A DNA stretch of 64,000 nt, from the NCBI GenBank assembly GCA_036365455.1, contig JAWQUS010000003.1:7522001-7586000 (forward strand). Reading direction: 5' to 3'. This document shows, piece after piece, positions 42,624 through 52,800 of this stretch. A model generated the notes under the pieces. That model had not been told where the DNA came from and ran no database searches. It was given only the letters and a program-made list of their open reading frames with translations. Numbering within the stretch: the first letter of the stretch is position 1; each line of letters begins with the position of its first letter. The stretch comes from Macrosoma leucophasiata (Eukaryota > Arthropoda > Insecta > Lepidoptera > Hedylidae). The translations under genes were made by a program, and so were the position numbers.

Positions 42624-42886
42624 GTGGTGGTAGAGCTCCAGTGACTGAGCTCGCGGGCGTGGGCACCACTGCATTACCTAATATACTTGTCGCTAAATTT
42701 TTCCGGTTAGGTGGTAATGTACCCCCTGTAATTTCCATCACAGAAGCATAACACCTTAGGCCTCTGGAGTGGTAACGCATCTGTATTTTGACCTTGGTCT
42801 TTGAGTAAGTGTCTATAGGCTGCAGTCATCACTTAACATCAATGTGAACTGCATGCTTATTTGTCACTTCCATTACATTACAAAAA
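42624..42886 (+). repeat. Family A retroposon copy
   Basis: Starts at the fixed 5' end (gtggtggtagagctccag). A deletion removes 'tggtagtgttcagcactatc'. The A tail is interrupted by C. Confidence 0.8.
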
Positions 42887-43017
42887 TACAAAATGAAACA
42901 CTAGAGATAGCTTTGAGCTTCTTTACCTTGGCACCAAGGTTGGCTACTCAGTGCCAAGGTGCTTGTTTGTATGTTTACTTTTGACGCACCACAATACCAT
43001 CTTTGACTAACCTTCTT

Positions 43018-43310
43018 TTACCGACTTCGAAAAAAGGAGGAGGTTCTCATTTCGTCCAAATCTTTTTTTTTTTAATGACATATTAATGCATTAGAGGGTC
43101 TTTATTGGGCCAGTAGATGCGAAAAATAATTGTGTTTAATGTTTATCTGTCTCTATGTTTGTACGTGCATCACAGACAAGCTACTGAGTGAAATTAGGAG
43201 CAATTCATAGGTCTAACTTAAAAATTCGTGCATGTTTCATCTTAATTCGACGCACAGAACCTGAGAAATACGCAATACATTGTACCAATGGGGCGTGTCG
43301 CTAGTAAAAA
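43018..43310 (+). repeat. 'accgacttc' repeat
   Basis: 'accgacttcgaaaaaaggag', then 'gaggttctcatttcgtcc', ending '..ggggcgtgtcgctagta'. A second copy of the family at 12000; the end resembles the P start in reverse. Confidence 0.6.
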
Positions 43311-43820
43311 AGGTTCAAACTGACACGTGAAGTCTCATACAAAATTATTCATTAGCCATCTTCAATGAGGAAGAAAAAGTTTTTTCATTGAAAAACAAAA
43401 CAAAATCCAACATTATCCTAAAATAAATTTACATAGTTAATCCAATGCTTACGGTCATAACAGAAAAAGGTAAGGAAAGGCCACAGGGGGCAGCTGGGAG
43501 GCACTTGTCAAGTAGTCGTAATATTTTATTAGATAACCAAATAAACCTTGAGTGTTTCAACATTTCGCCTCGGGTTCCTTGCACATCCTGTTACAATTCC
43601 TTGAAATTTTACGGACCCCAAATGTTTTTATGGACCAAAATTAGATTACTGCTCTAGAACTTGTATAATTGTATATCTCGATAGGTACGATACGATTATA
43701 TAATATTCGATTTTATGAATAACATGCAAATAAAAATATTTTGTTCTCTGTATGTTCGTTTGTTTCGAATGTACTTCAAAATGCTTGTGTAACAAAGATG
43801 TTTTTTTATTTTAGAATTTC
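43311..43820. other. Unassigned sequence
   Basis: Nothing identifiable. Confidence 0.45.
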
Positions 43821-44082
43821 TTTTTATGTTGTGGAAGTGGCAAACAAGCATGCAGTTCACATTGATGTTAAATGGTGACTGCAGCCTATAGACACTTACA
43901 CAAAGATTGAGGTCAAATGCAGATGCGCTACCACTCCTGAGGCCTAAGGTGTTATACCTCTGTGCCGGGCCGTACATTACCGCCTGACCGGAACCTGAAC
44001 ACTACCATTTAGCGGCAAGTATATTAGGAAATGCGGTGGTGCCTACGTACGCGAGCTCCGTCACTGGAGCTCTACCACCAGT
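43821..44082 (-). repeat. Family A retroposon copy
   Basis: Minus copy, complete at the 5' end (ctctaccaccagt). Deletions remove 'gaaattaca' and 'acgatagtgct'. Confidence 0.82.
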
Positions 44083-44101
44083 AAGAATGATATGCGTTTG
44101 T

Positions 44102-44190
44102 AACAACATTGATGTTAAGTGATTACTGTAGCCTATAAACAACAAGAGATTTAAATGAAGATGCTCCTGAGGTCTAAGTTGTAATCACTT
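44102..44190 (-). repeat. Family A/B internal fragment
   Basis: 'aacattgatgttaagtgatt', then 'actgtagcctataaac' and 'ctcctgaggtctaagttgta'. A strongly diverged scrap beside the preceding copy. Confidence 0.55.
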
Positions 44191-45497
44191 ATCCCATCAG
44201 ATATAAACCTGGCTTAGTGCCCTGACGCCGTTCTTCAGTAGATTTACTTTTTAAGCACTAGCACATTTAGTCGCAGATAAATTCCATGTTGATCTGGACC
44301 TTAAGACCTCGAGTTTCTCCAACGATGGTCAACTACCTATTACACAAAAATGTATGTTCCTAGATTCAAAATTCATTTTAGCAAAATCTTTAAATTGCCA
44401 ACTGTGCGTAGATATGTGATTGTGTGTAAAGGGGTAATAATTTCCAAACCGCAATCTGAGTCGTAAAGTCGGGGCTTCACTTAACCATATAATATATTAC
44501 ATTACTCTCACACGCACGCCTATTAATATTCATAATACAATTTAACGCAGCGAGGTTAATTTCACCTAAATATGTAAATTATCATGAGCCGACCACCGTT
44601 AATTCAGAGATGTCAGTTTGTAAATATTTCTCACTTGCTCGCTCATGGAATATTCTAATAAAGTGTGAAAGAGAGATATACATCATGTGTATTATGAATA
44701 AGGTGGCAGGGAAAATTTTAACGGCGCCTATGAGGGTTGTGAATGCTGAAATAACTTTCAAATATTGTCGCTAGGTGGACGAAAAGTTTTGTTCCTGAGG
44801 GAGGTTGTTTGCTGGGTCGTCCTCGTCTCTGTTTATAAATGAAACGCATATCATTTTAAAACATGGTACAGTGTATGCTACCCTTTACGCATGGTAATAT
44901 CACAGAGTAAATATCTTTGCATACAAAATTTTTAGGAGCTGTTGAAGTTTAGTTTTGATTTTGGTATGTTTTTCGTAATCTGTGACATTGAATACATGTG
45001 CTTTTATATCGGAACGCACATTTTGTACGTAATTTCATTTTGGATGAGTAAAGTTTGGGATTATTATAACGGTATGAATTTTCTGTCTGTTGGACAGTCG
45101 GCGAGTTTCGGGCAGTCGTAGGGATGTTGCCTTAATTAGAGGCATGAAGACATGAGCAGAGGTTAATTGAACAGGCTAATGGAAAAGTTAGAGAAATGGA
45201 CTCTATGACCCTATCATTATCGTATAAACTATGGTAAACGATAATCGTTCAAATTAATTAATAAACGGCTGTCCAACACAATATTAGTGTGGCACAATTA
45301 GTATCTATTATTAAAATCTATTTTTAAATTAAAATCGCTAAGTGCGAATCAGATTTCTGTTCACAGGTTTCATATAATTGTGTGATTCCAATGAATTTCA
45401 GTAACATGTTCTCTGCACGTTGAAGTTTATTTAGATAGTTTAGATAAATAAAAAATTATTCATCTAATAATTATTTATCTAACTACTGTGTCTAGTC
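44191..45497. other. Unassigned sequence
   Basis: No gene or repeat assigned. Just before the minisatellite, 'agataaataaaaaattattc' and 'ttatttatct' form an AT-rich imperfect hairpin. Confidence 0.45.
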
Positions 45498-46199
45498 TAG
45501 TGTCAAGAGTCCCGACGCCCAGCGTCCCGACGCCGAGCGTCCCGACGTCCAGCGTCCAGACGCCGAGCGTCCCGACGCCATGCGTTCCGACGCCGAGCGT
45601 CCCGACGCCCAGCGTCCCGACGCCCAGCGTCCCGACGCCCAGCGTCCCGACGCCCAGCGTCCAAACGCCCAGCGTCCCGACGCCGAGCGTCCAGACGCCG
45701 AGCGTCCCGACGCCCAGCGTCCCGACGCCCAGCGTCCCGACGCCCAGCGTCCCGACGCCGAGCGTCCCGACGCCGATCGTCCCGACGCCGATCGTCCCGA
45801 TGCCGAGCGTTCAAACGCCGAGCGTTCAAACGCCGAGCGTCCCGACAACGAGCGTCCCGACGCCGAGCGTCCCGACGCCAAGCGTCCCGACGCCGAGCGT
45901 CTCGACGCCCAGCGTCCCGACGCCCAGCGTACCGACGCCCAGCGTCCCGACGTCAAGCGTCCCGACGCCGAGCGTCCCAATGCCCAGCGTCCCGACGCCC
46001 AGCTTCCCAATGCCCAGCGTCCCGACATCGAGAGTCTCGACGCCCAGCGTCCCGACGCCCAGCGTCCCGACGCCCAGCGTCCCGACGTCAAGCGTCCCGA
46101 CGCCGAGCGTCCCAATGCCCAGCGTCCCGACGCCCAGCTTCCCAATGCCCAGCGTCCCGACATCGAGAGTCTCGACGCCCAGCGTCCCGACGCCCAACT
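45498..46199. repeat. GC-rich minisatellite, 15-bp unit, ~47 copies
   Basis: The unit CCCGACGCCCAGCGT has mostly single-base variants (CCCGACGCCGAGCGT the commonest). Nine units form a higher-order repeat of 135 bp: 45946-46080 recurs at 46081-46199 with the same variant order (gtcaagcgt, cccaatgcc, cagctt, catcgagagt), and its last three units also precede it at 45901-45945. The 15-bp unit is a multiple of three and contains no stop in several frames, so long open frames exist on both strands, e.g. (VPTPS)n. No start context or flanking exon supports a protein. Confidence 0.96.
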
Positions 46200-46267
46200 A
46201 AGTATTATTACAACCTCATTTTAAGACCTTTATGTATTTACTTAGTTAGCAAATAAATGACTATGAC

Positions 46268-46640
46268 CATGACTTTGCTTGCTCACACACCGGCGAAGCC
46301 AAGAGAAACCCAGAAAGGGTGCGTCTGGTATGGCTGCACCTTCCACTCGCTGCTGTGGAGAGGAGACGGCTATCCCCAGCCGCTTAACGGTGGTCCCGCC
46401 GTGTAATAGGGACTTGGCTGAGGGTCGAACTCCTTCGACGCTCCCGCTCACTCGAGGCCAAACTGTGTGCCCAAACGTCTTCAAAAAGAAATCCAGGCGT
46501 CTTGGGACGCCTAGTTTTATGAGTGGTATGAGCAGGGACCTCAGTGCGTCGGACTAAGGGATGTTCATTCCCCAAATAGAGAAAGGTCCCGATATGGTTG
46601 AAGCCAAATAGCCATGCAGGTTTCCCGTCGCGTAAAAAAG
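46268..46640 (+). repeat. Family G GC-rich dispersed repeat, copy 1
   Basis: 'gccaagagaaacccagaaag', 'ggagacggctatcccc', 'aacggtggtcccgccgtg', 'gacttggctg' and 'gaggccaaactgtgtgccc' recur at 51236-51575. The later part (gggacctcagtgcgtcggac) is unique here. Possibly part of an unidentified retroelement. Confidence 0.6.
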
Positions 46641-47239
46641 GGTCTTAGGTATCCCTATCTTGTCTAGGGTATGGGCATTGCGTATTAGTTGGGGATTATT
46701 GGCGCGAAGTTACTATTTTTGAAACTATTTGTTTTTTATTCAGATTCACATTATAATGCTAGTTTCTGTACTTTTCTGAACTGAAGCGTTATTATTTTTT
46801 ACCATGCAAATGCAACAGCAATATCTATGATTATATGCATTGTAAAAACAAATGTGAACAGTGCTTTATCCTGAACCAATAAAGAGTTCTATCCGCATTA
46901 TTTCTATACAAAATAAAGTAATTAAAAACGCTCGATTCTAAACGAAGTTAATTCAGTAAATTGCGAATCGCGAGTCCATAAAACATAATTAAAAACTCGA
47001 ATGCGAAAAAAAAATCGCAAAAAAGAGGCGCGAGGTGCCCGCGTCATCAATCTGAAGAATTATTTCATTTGCGTATTAAAATTCTCGTTTTGTCGGTCCG
47101 TGAATTATTTCTCATCTCGTTAATTACTTGCGCCTCGTATACCGTACCCCTGCGATTTAGGCGCGGGCAAAGAATAAACAGAAACAGAGCCATCACTTCT
47201 AACGAAGCGTCGATTTTAATTTAGGCAATGATTTTATAG
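46641..47239. other. Unassigned sequence
   Basis: Nothing identifiable. Confidence 0.45.
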
Positions 47240-47456
47240 GTAGCAATGCCAACCGAACAATGGTGATCGAACCTAATAGGCCGGTAGTAAAAATAACAAC
47301 GCAGGATAGGCAGTAGCATCCTGTGATAAAACTACCGTAACTACGATCGCCAATCAATCCACCTGCCAAGCGTGGCGATTATGGCATATCTCCCTTAATG
47401 ACGCTCACTTTGTCCAAGCGTACGTCTTTCAGCTGGAGTGATGATGATGATTATAG
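47240..47456 (+). repeat. Family T, RTE-like LINE 3' region
   Basis: 'aataggccggtagtaaaaat', 'ataaaactaccgtaactacg' and 'gccaagcgtggcgattatgg', ending 'gtgatgatgatgatt', a clear (GAT)n tail. Confidence 0.7.
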
Positions 47457-47484
47457 ATAGTAGGCGGTAGCAGAGAATATGTCA

Positions 47485-47690
47485 TAATAAATAGAATGGA
47501 CACTTCGACGTCCCGCCCGATTTATATAACCTCCTCCCCTCTTACGGGCGACGTTTGATATTCTGTACGTGCTACGCACACAGGTGCACGTGTAAATACT
47601 CGTCACTGTTGATCTCTGTGTAATAGAGACTAAATTAAGCGTTTGCATGTAATTTTGGTGGAGTTTCCGCTATGTGACGGTAGGTTAAGG
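47485..47690 (-). repeat. Family C dispersed repeat, copy 2
   Basis: Reverse complement of 40318-40545 ('gaatggacacttcgacgtcc', 'acctcctcccctctt', 'ggtgcacgtgtaaatact'). It is sandwiched between two T copies. Confidence 0.7.
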
Positions 47691-47975
47691 CGTCGAGATG
47701 TGACCACCGCGGCGAAATTGAACGATAAGAAGAATTCTTCTGCTAGTTCATTTAGTCAACCGAATGTAACGGTCAAAACATTTGAATAGTGTGATAGTAA
47801 ATGCAATAACGTGGATTAGGCAGCAGCGTACCGCGATAACACCGCTACTGTGATCGCCAATCCGCATGCCAACAGTTATGGCTTAATCTTTCCAAAATAC
47901 CCACCGTTGTGGACATCGTAGCGGAAGGATTTTGTCGAGCAGTGGATGTCTTTCGGCTGAAAGGATGATGATTCT
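47691..47975 (+). repeat. Family T, RTE-like LINE 3' region
   Basis: 'ggcgtcgagatgtgaccacc', 'ttagtcaaccgaatgtaacg', 'gtgatcgccaatccgcatgc' and tail 'tttcggctgaaaggatgatg'. Confidence 0.7.
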
Positions 47976-48769
47976 TAAAGATAGATAAGAGGTGAATATA
48001 TTATTACAAATCTGTGCTTACTAGCACTGGTCAACTTCAACTTATTGCTATCTCTTCCACTCTCGTGTTTTTTGGACTATCTCTATACTTTTAGCAAATG
48101 ACATAATAATGTACGACATATTAATAATGACGGAATATTTCTAACCGATTTCAAAAAAGGAGTACCTAAGTACTAACCTATATTTAGAATTGGCCGTAGA
48201 TCTTTCGATCCGATCGATCCAACTGCTATAGGGTAAGAGTAAAAAGTATTATCTACCAGATATAAGTATGATATGAAGATATTTAGTTTGACAATGTGGT
48301 ATATGGTTCAATATGGCACGTACATCTCTCTTTGGGATAACATCTGTATTCTATTATTCTTAAGTTTTTCGTAATCAGCCGTTTTAAAGTAGGTAAGTAG
48401 TTATCAAAATTGACTCACCAGTTTTGTGCACTGAATGCAAAATTGTAACTCTAATAACATAAAACTTAATTTAATTGAATATGTACCTTACAACAGAATT
48501 GAATTTCTACTTATCTCAAACATCAACTGCTAATTGACAAGCGGGGGTTCAAAAATTCGTCTGCAATTAAACACTAAATCGACGATGTCAATTACAATTA
48601 GGGCCTATGCGAGTCTAGACTCTCCGGGTTAGAATTAGGCCTTTAATCTATGGTGTATGTGACAGGTAATGGTACCTACAGTATAGGTATAAACCAATAA
48701 TAATAAATCAAAATTACCTTAAGTTCTATCAAAATTACTCTAAGAACTAACCCTAAGTTCATAATTTTT
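47976..48769. other. Unassigned sequence
   Basis: Nothing identifiable. Confidence 0.45.
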
Positions 48770-49016
48770 ATATTTATTTTAAATCTTTTATCTCTGGTTC
48801 TGTTATTATTTTCCAAATTTTCTGGAAGTTTATCAAAACCTCGGAGTTTGATAATGATCAACATGGAGATGTCAACAGGCTCGCCACCTGTTTACCTGTT
48901 AGGTACATGGGCCAAAACGTAACCGACGAATCAAGGGTGTTTGCATGTAAGCTGCATGCATGCATTTACCTCTGCCTACGCCTTCGGGGATCACAGGCCT
49001 GAAGTTACGTTTTTAA
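48770..49016 (+). repeat. Family S SINE, 5'-truncated
   Basis: Lacks the tRNA-like head. Starts within the body ('ttaaatcttttatctctgg') and keeps the tail 'cctctgcctacgccttcggg', 'gatcacaggcctgaagttac'. An 11-bp insertion duplicates 'acctgtt' near 48890. Confidence 0.82.
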
Positions 49017-49729
49017 CCCTATAAATTATATACAATATATTATATTTTCAAAGGGAAATAGATATTATCCAGCACATTTTAAGTATGAAAGAGATATAAT
49101 TATAAACGTCACTGACAAGGTATTGTTTTAGGCACTCAAATACTAATGCTCGGTTTACTGAACATTTTGGATAGACGGAGCACGGAAAGATGATTTATAA
49201 TGTATGCGCTCTAATGTAGACATTAAAATTATTGATGGGTGGAATAGAGTGCTTTAGATTTGAGACATTGGGCTTTTTAATTTGTTTAGTAAGTGAGTAA
49301 AGTGATCTATCTAGTCTGTCCTGATGGAGCCTAGCCTACATCGTGTAAATACCATATTATGAGACTGATATAACCAAAAAAATTTCTGACAAAACCTCTG
49401 TCCGAAACTCTACCTTCACTTAGTGTTGTTTAGGTGTATCAAAATGAAACGTACTCTTTTATTGGGTGTGAATCTTGTGTACCTACATTAGGGAAACAGG
49501 AGGTGTGTGAAGGTGTAATGAGCCGTTTAGCGCGTGACGTCACGCCATCTGTGATTACCTTTACGTGACGTCACTGCACAACGACTCGTAGGCTTTTCTG
49601 TTCTGTTGACAAACACCACAGTTTTTTTTTCTTTTTTTAATATTTATTAAGCAATTCGAGCTTACAAAATTTTCCTCTTACAATACTTTTAACAATACAT
49701 ACAAAAACAATCTTATACTTTTAGAGGTT
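49017..49729. other. Unassigned; two TGACGTCA sites and a LINE-like tail
   Basis: Palindromes GTGACGTCAC lie near 49535 and 49567. The block around the second recurs near 50690. From 49622, 'ttttttttctttttttaata' and 'cgagcttacaaaatttt' resemble a minus-strand LINE tail. Confidence 0.45.
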
Positions 49730-50355
49730 TGCGTTGACAGGTGTACTAGCACGAACACGTCCGTTTTTAGGGTTCCGTAGTAAACAGGAAGGATCCGTAG
49801 GAACCCTTATAGTTTCGCCATGTCCGTCTGTCTGTCTGTCTGTCTGTCTGTCCGCCCGCGGTTTAGCGCAAAAACTATTAGTACTAGAGACTTGAAATTT
49901 GGCACAAGTATACACCTTAATCACGCCAACAAAAAGGTAGATTAAAAATGTGAAAAAAAAAATTTTCTTAGGTGTCGTTGGATAGGTCTTTTAAAAATAT
50001 TATGGGTTTCCGAGCATCATTTTTCGATTTAGTTAACTGTTCGTGACTTATTAAGCTTTAAAGTGCAAATTTTCGTTAGACTCAAGTGTCCCCCCCCCTA
50101 CAGACTAAACGGTTGTTGTTAGAAATTCAAACGTTACGGCGATAGTAGCTACATATAACGAAATTAAAAGGAAAACTATCACACTAAAGTTGGCCTTGCA
50201 AGTTTACGAGTTATAGTCGACCAAATGTATTTTACACGAAAATTTCGAACAAGTCCATTGAAAATATATATATTTTTTTTTCATTGCTTCTCTTACTCTG
50301 TAACTACGGAACCCTATACTGCGCGTGGCCCGACATGCACTTGACCGGTTTCTTT
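49730..50355. repeat. Family K repeat, complete-looking copy
   Basis: Bounded by 'ttagggttccgtag' on the left and 'ctacggaaccctatactgcg', 'cgtggcccgacatgcacttg' and 'accggttt' on the right, so the AGGGTTCCGTA words are inverted at the ends. It contains a GTCT tract (49825-49852), 'ttagttaactgttcgtgac', 'ctaaacggttgttgttag' and 'gttatagtcgaccaaatg'. A repeat type seen across Lepidoptera. Probably DNA-transposon-derived, but the class is inferred. Confidence 0.7.
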
Positions 50356-50881
50356 AGACTGGTAGTATAAACTGTGTCACAGCTGTCAGCGTCTTCCACC
50401 CTGTGTGAACAATAAATGTAGGTTGTTACATGTTACATTACCTTATTATAACTTAGAGTTCCACGGTTCTTGGATTTTGAATGTTGCAGAATATTTAATT
50501 GTACCTAATGAATTGTTGTATTTGTATTGATGTATTAGGTTTTTGGGGCTCTCATTGATAAGAATATTAAATTATTTTTAAAGCCAACCCGACGGCGACT
50601 TTTCGATCGCTTTTCAACAGCTGTGGTCTCTACCGTATCTGACAATATTGTTTTTTTTTGGTGTATTGCCTGTACCTGTTATGATTGTACGTGACGTCAC
50701 TGCCCGATGACCGGTAGATTTACTGTATTTTTACAAACACTAGGATTTGGCTGTTGCTACAGAATAGATATATGTACCTACCAATCAAATGATATGTAGT
50801 ATCGTTGCTGATGTGTTTGGCAGCTTCCGTAGTCCTGGGATAACTTGGGTGACATTTGGTTGACAACATATTGGTTGATAA
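50356..50881. other. Unassigned sequence
   Basis: Contains the second 'gtacgtgacgtcactgcc' block (50687-50705). Nothing else identifiable. Confidence 0.45.
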
Positions 50882-51135
50882 CTGGTGGTAGAGCTCCAGG
50901 AGCTCGCGGGCGTAGGCACCACCGCATTACCTAATATACTTGCCGCTAAATGGTAGTGTTCAGCACTATCGTGTTCCGGTCAGGTGGTAATGTACGGCCC
51001 TGTAATTTCCGGCACAGAGGAATAACACCTTAGGCCTCAGAAGTCTTTGTGTAAGTGTCTATAGGCTGCAATCATCACTTAACATCAATGTGAACTGCAT
51101 GCTTGTTTGCGACTTTCATGACTAATAAAAAAAAA
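50882..51135 (+). repeat. Family A retroposon, hairpin-deleted copy
   Basis: Starts 'ctggtggtagagctccagga', where 7 bp of the 5' hairpin loop are deleted. A second deletion removes 'ggtaacgcatctgcattttg'. A tail of 9. Confidence 0.82.
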
Positions 51136-51235
51136 CAGTTTGAAAATGATTCGCAGCTAAGACCATCGACTTTGTAAACACCTCACTACTAACGCAAATT
51201 TTATTGGTGTTTGTTCCGATTGATACAAATTTTAC

Positions 51236-51575
51236 AGTAATCCCCGAGGGTTTCCGCCTTATCATGGCAGGGGAGGGAGTGTCAGTAGCCGGTAGAAGCC
51301 AAGAGAAACCCGGCGAGGGAGCGGCATTTGGCGTGGCTCTGCCCGCTATTTGCTGCTTGGTGAGAAGACGGCTGGAGAAGAGGTGTACGGGTAGGACTTT
51401 AGCTCTGCACCCTTTCCCCCGCTGCCTAACGATGGTCCCGCTATCTGACAGGGATGTGGTGGGGCCGCAAAGGGAAAGGCCGCAGAGGGGGAAGGCCTCT
51501 GACTGTCTAACTCCTCCGATGCTCCCGGTTCCGCTCTCTGGAGGCCGAACTATGTGCCCGAACTCCTCCATGAGA
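51236..51575 (+). repeat. Family G GC-rich dispersed repeat, copy 2
   Basis: 'gccaagagaaacccggcgag', 'acgatggtcccgctatctga', 'cagggatgtggtggggccgc' and 'ggaggccgaactatgtgccc'. An internal duplication of 'agggaaaggccgcag' lies near 51470-51495. Open frames cross it on both strands but do not match a known protein. Confidence 0.6.
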
Positions 51576-52320
51576 AGAACTCAAGAATACAACAAAATTA
51601 GCTGTATCCTTGAGTCCTATAGTGAAATAAATATAATATGTATTAAGATGGTATTCCTGGTGGTAGACATTCAGGTTATACAATAATATAATTTCGCTAC
51701 GACCAATAAAGGTAGAACATCAGTAAAAAAAGTTGCAGAAACGGAAAAAACACCCCGTGCGAAACCGGGGCAGGTTGGTAGAAACTAAAACAAAAGCGCT
51801 TAATTCCGCATTTTTTTTAACTTCGCTGTAGCCATAATTAACCTGAATTTTTATTTTAATTATTCATTACTAAATTATTAATATTCAGTCTTGTTGTTTT
51901 ACTTTAAATTATTGCCTATGTTTTTTTTATGACTAAATACCCTCCACGAAATGTGTTAAAAAATCTTTAAGAACTTACGCAAGTTTCAAACACGTCGCAC
52001 TTCATAAAGGCGTACCCAAAATAGCGTACATGTAAACATGTCTGGTGATCAAGTTAACACAAATTACGCACTAGCATACGTCCAATTAGACACGTCAAGC
52101 GTGATCGTCCGCGCGTGACGCGATTAGGCGCGTACGTGACGGGTTTACCATAGCGATTAATGGCGTCAAGTGTGATGTGCTTAAACCATAATGTATAATT
52201 AGTAGTCCTTATTAAACAATAAATAAATATGTTCGTAATTCCATCTGTATTTGAAAGTGTTAGGAACGTAGCAATAAACCTTGGCTTTTGTTTCCTACGA
52301 AGTTTTTGAAATACTTAACC
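51576..52320. other. Unassigned, with a family P scrap
   Basis: At 51750-51785, 'accccgtgcgaaaccggggc' is a reverse P start. The remainder is not recognised. Confidence 0.45.
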
Positions 52321-52800
52321 GAGGGTTTACGCATTGTTGCGGCGGCAGCTCAGCAGCTGGTAGTTACCTCACTTCGCTGAAGCGAAGAGGAACCCAGCAG
52401 CGCTGCTTTCGTGAGGGTACGGATTTTTCTCCCTCCTTTGTATATTTATACAAGAAGAGTAAGTATGGTTGTGATTGACTTGACAGAAAGAAGTATTCGC
52501 TTCGGTTTACGGGCGATTTGAGTCAATATTAAGATGAAAGGTGAGTGTAGAGTGGGTTAGGAATGTAATTTGAGTTTAGGCGTATGAGGGTACGGCTGGG
52601 GAACAGGTGACCCGCAGCCTGTTCTTAACCTCTTAAGATGGTCCCGCCGTCCTTTGACAGGGACGTGGCGGGGTCGCAGGAGTGTGCAGAAGCGTTCCCG
52701 TGACTCCATCGCTGATGGCGGACGAGTCGGAGCACGGCGGAGTTATAGTGAGTAACAGTTTCACACTACACTGCGAGAGCGTATGGCGGGGTCCCCGCGT
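52321..52800 (+). repeat. Family G-like GC-rich region, copy 3
   Basis: Two patches, 52325-52430 ('gaagaggaacccagcagcgc') and 52590-52790 ('gatggtcccgccgtcctttg', 'acagggacgtggcggggtcg'), match G blocks. They are separated by about 150 bp of unrelated AT-rich sequence. Confidence 0.5.

Noticed and set aside
45498..46199. CRISPR array or satellite centromere
   Set aside because: There are no spacers, the repeats are contiguous 15-mers, and the context is eukaryotic. The array is too short to argue for a centromere.
45488..46224. Long open frames on both strands, e.g. a 237-residue (VPTPS)n protein
   Set aside because: They are translations of a 15-bp minisatellite. The forward frame starts at GTG without context, and equally long frames exist on the other strand. 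No exon or domain supports coding.
51204..51686. 160-residue frame in family G as a host gene
   Set aside because: The sequence recurs as a dispersed repeat with indels, and frames are open on both strands, as expected for GC-rich repeats.
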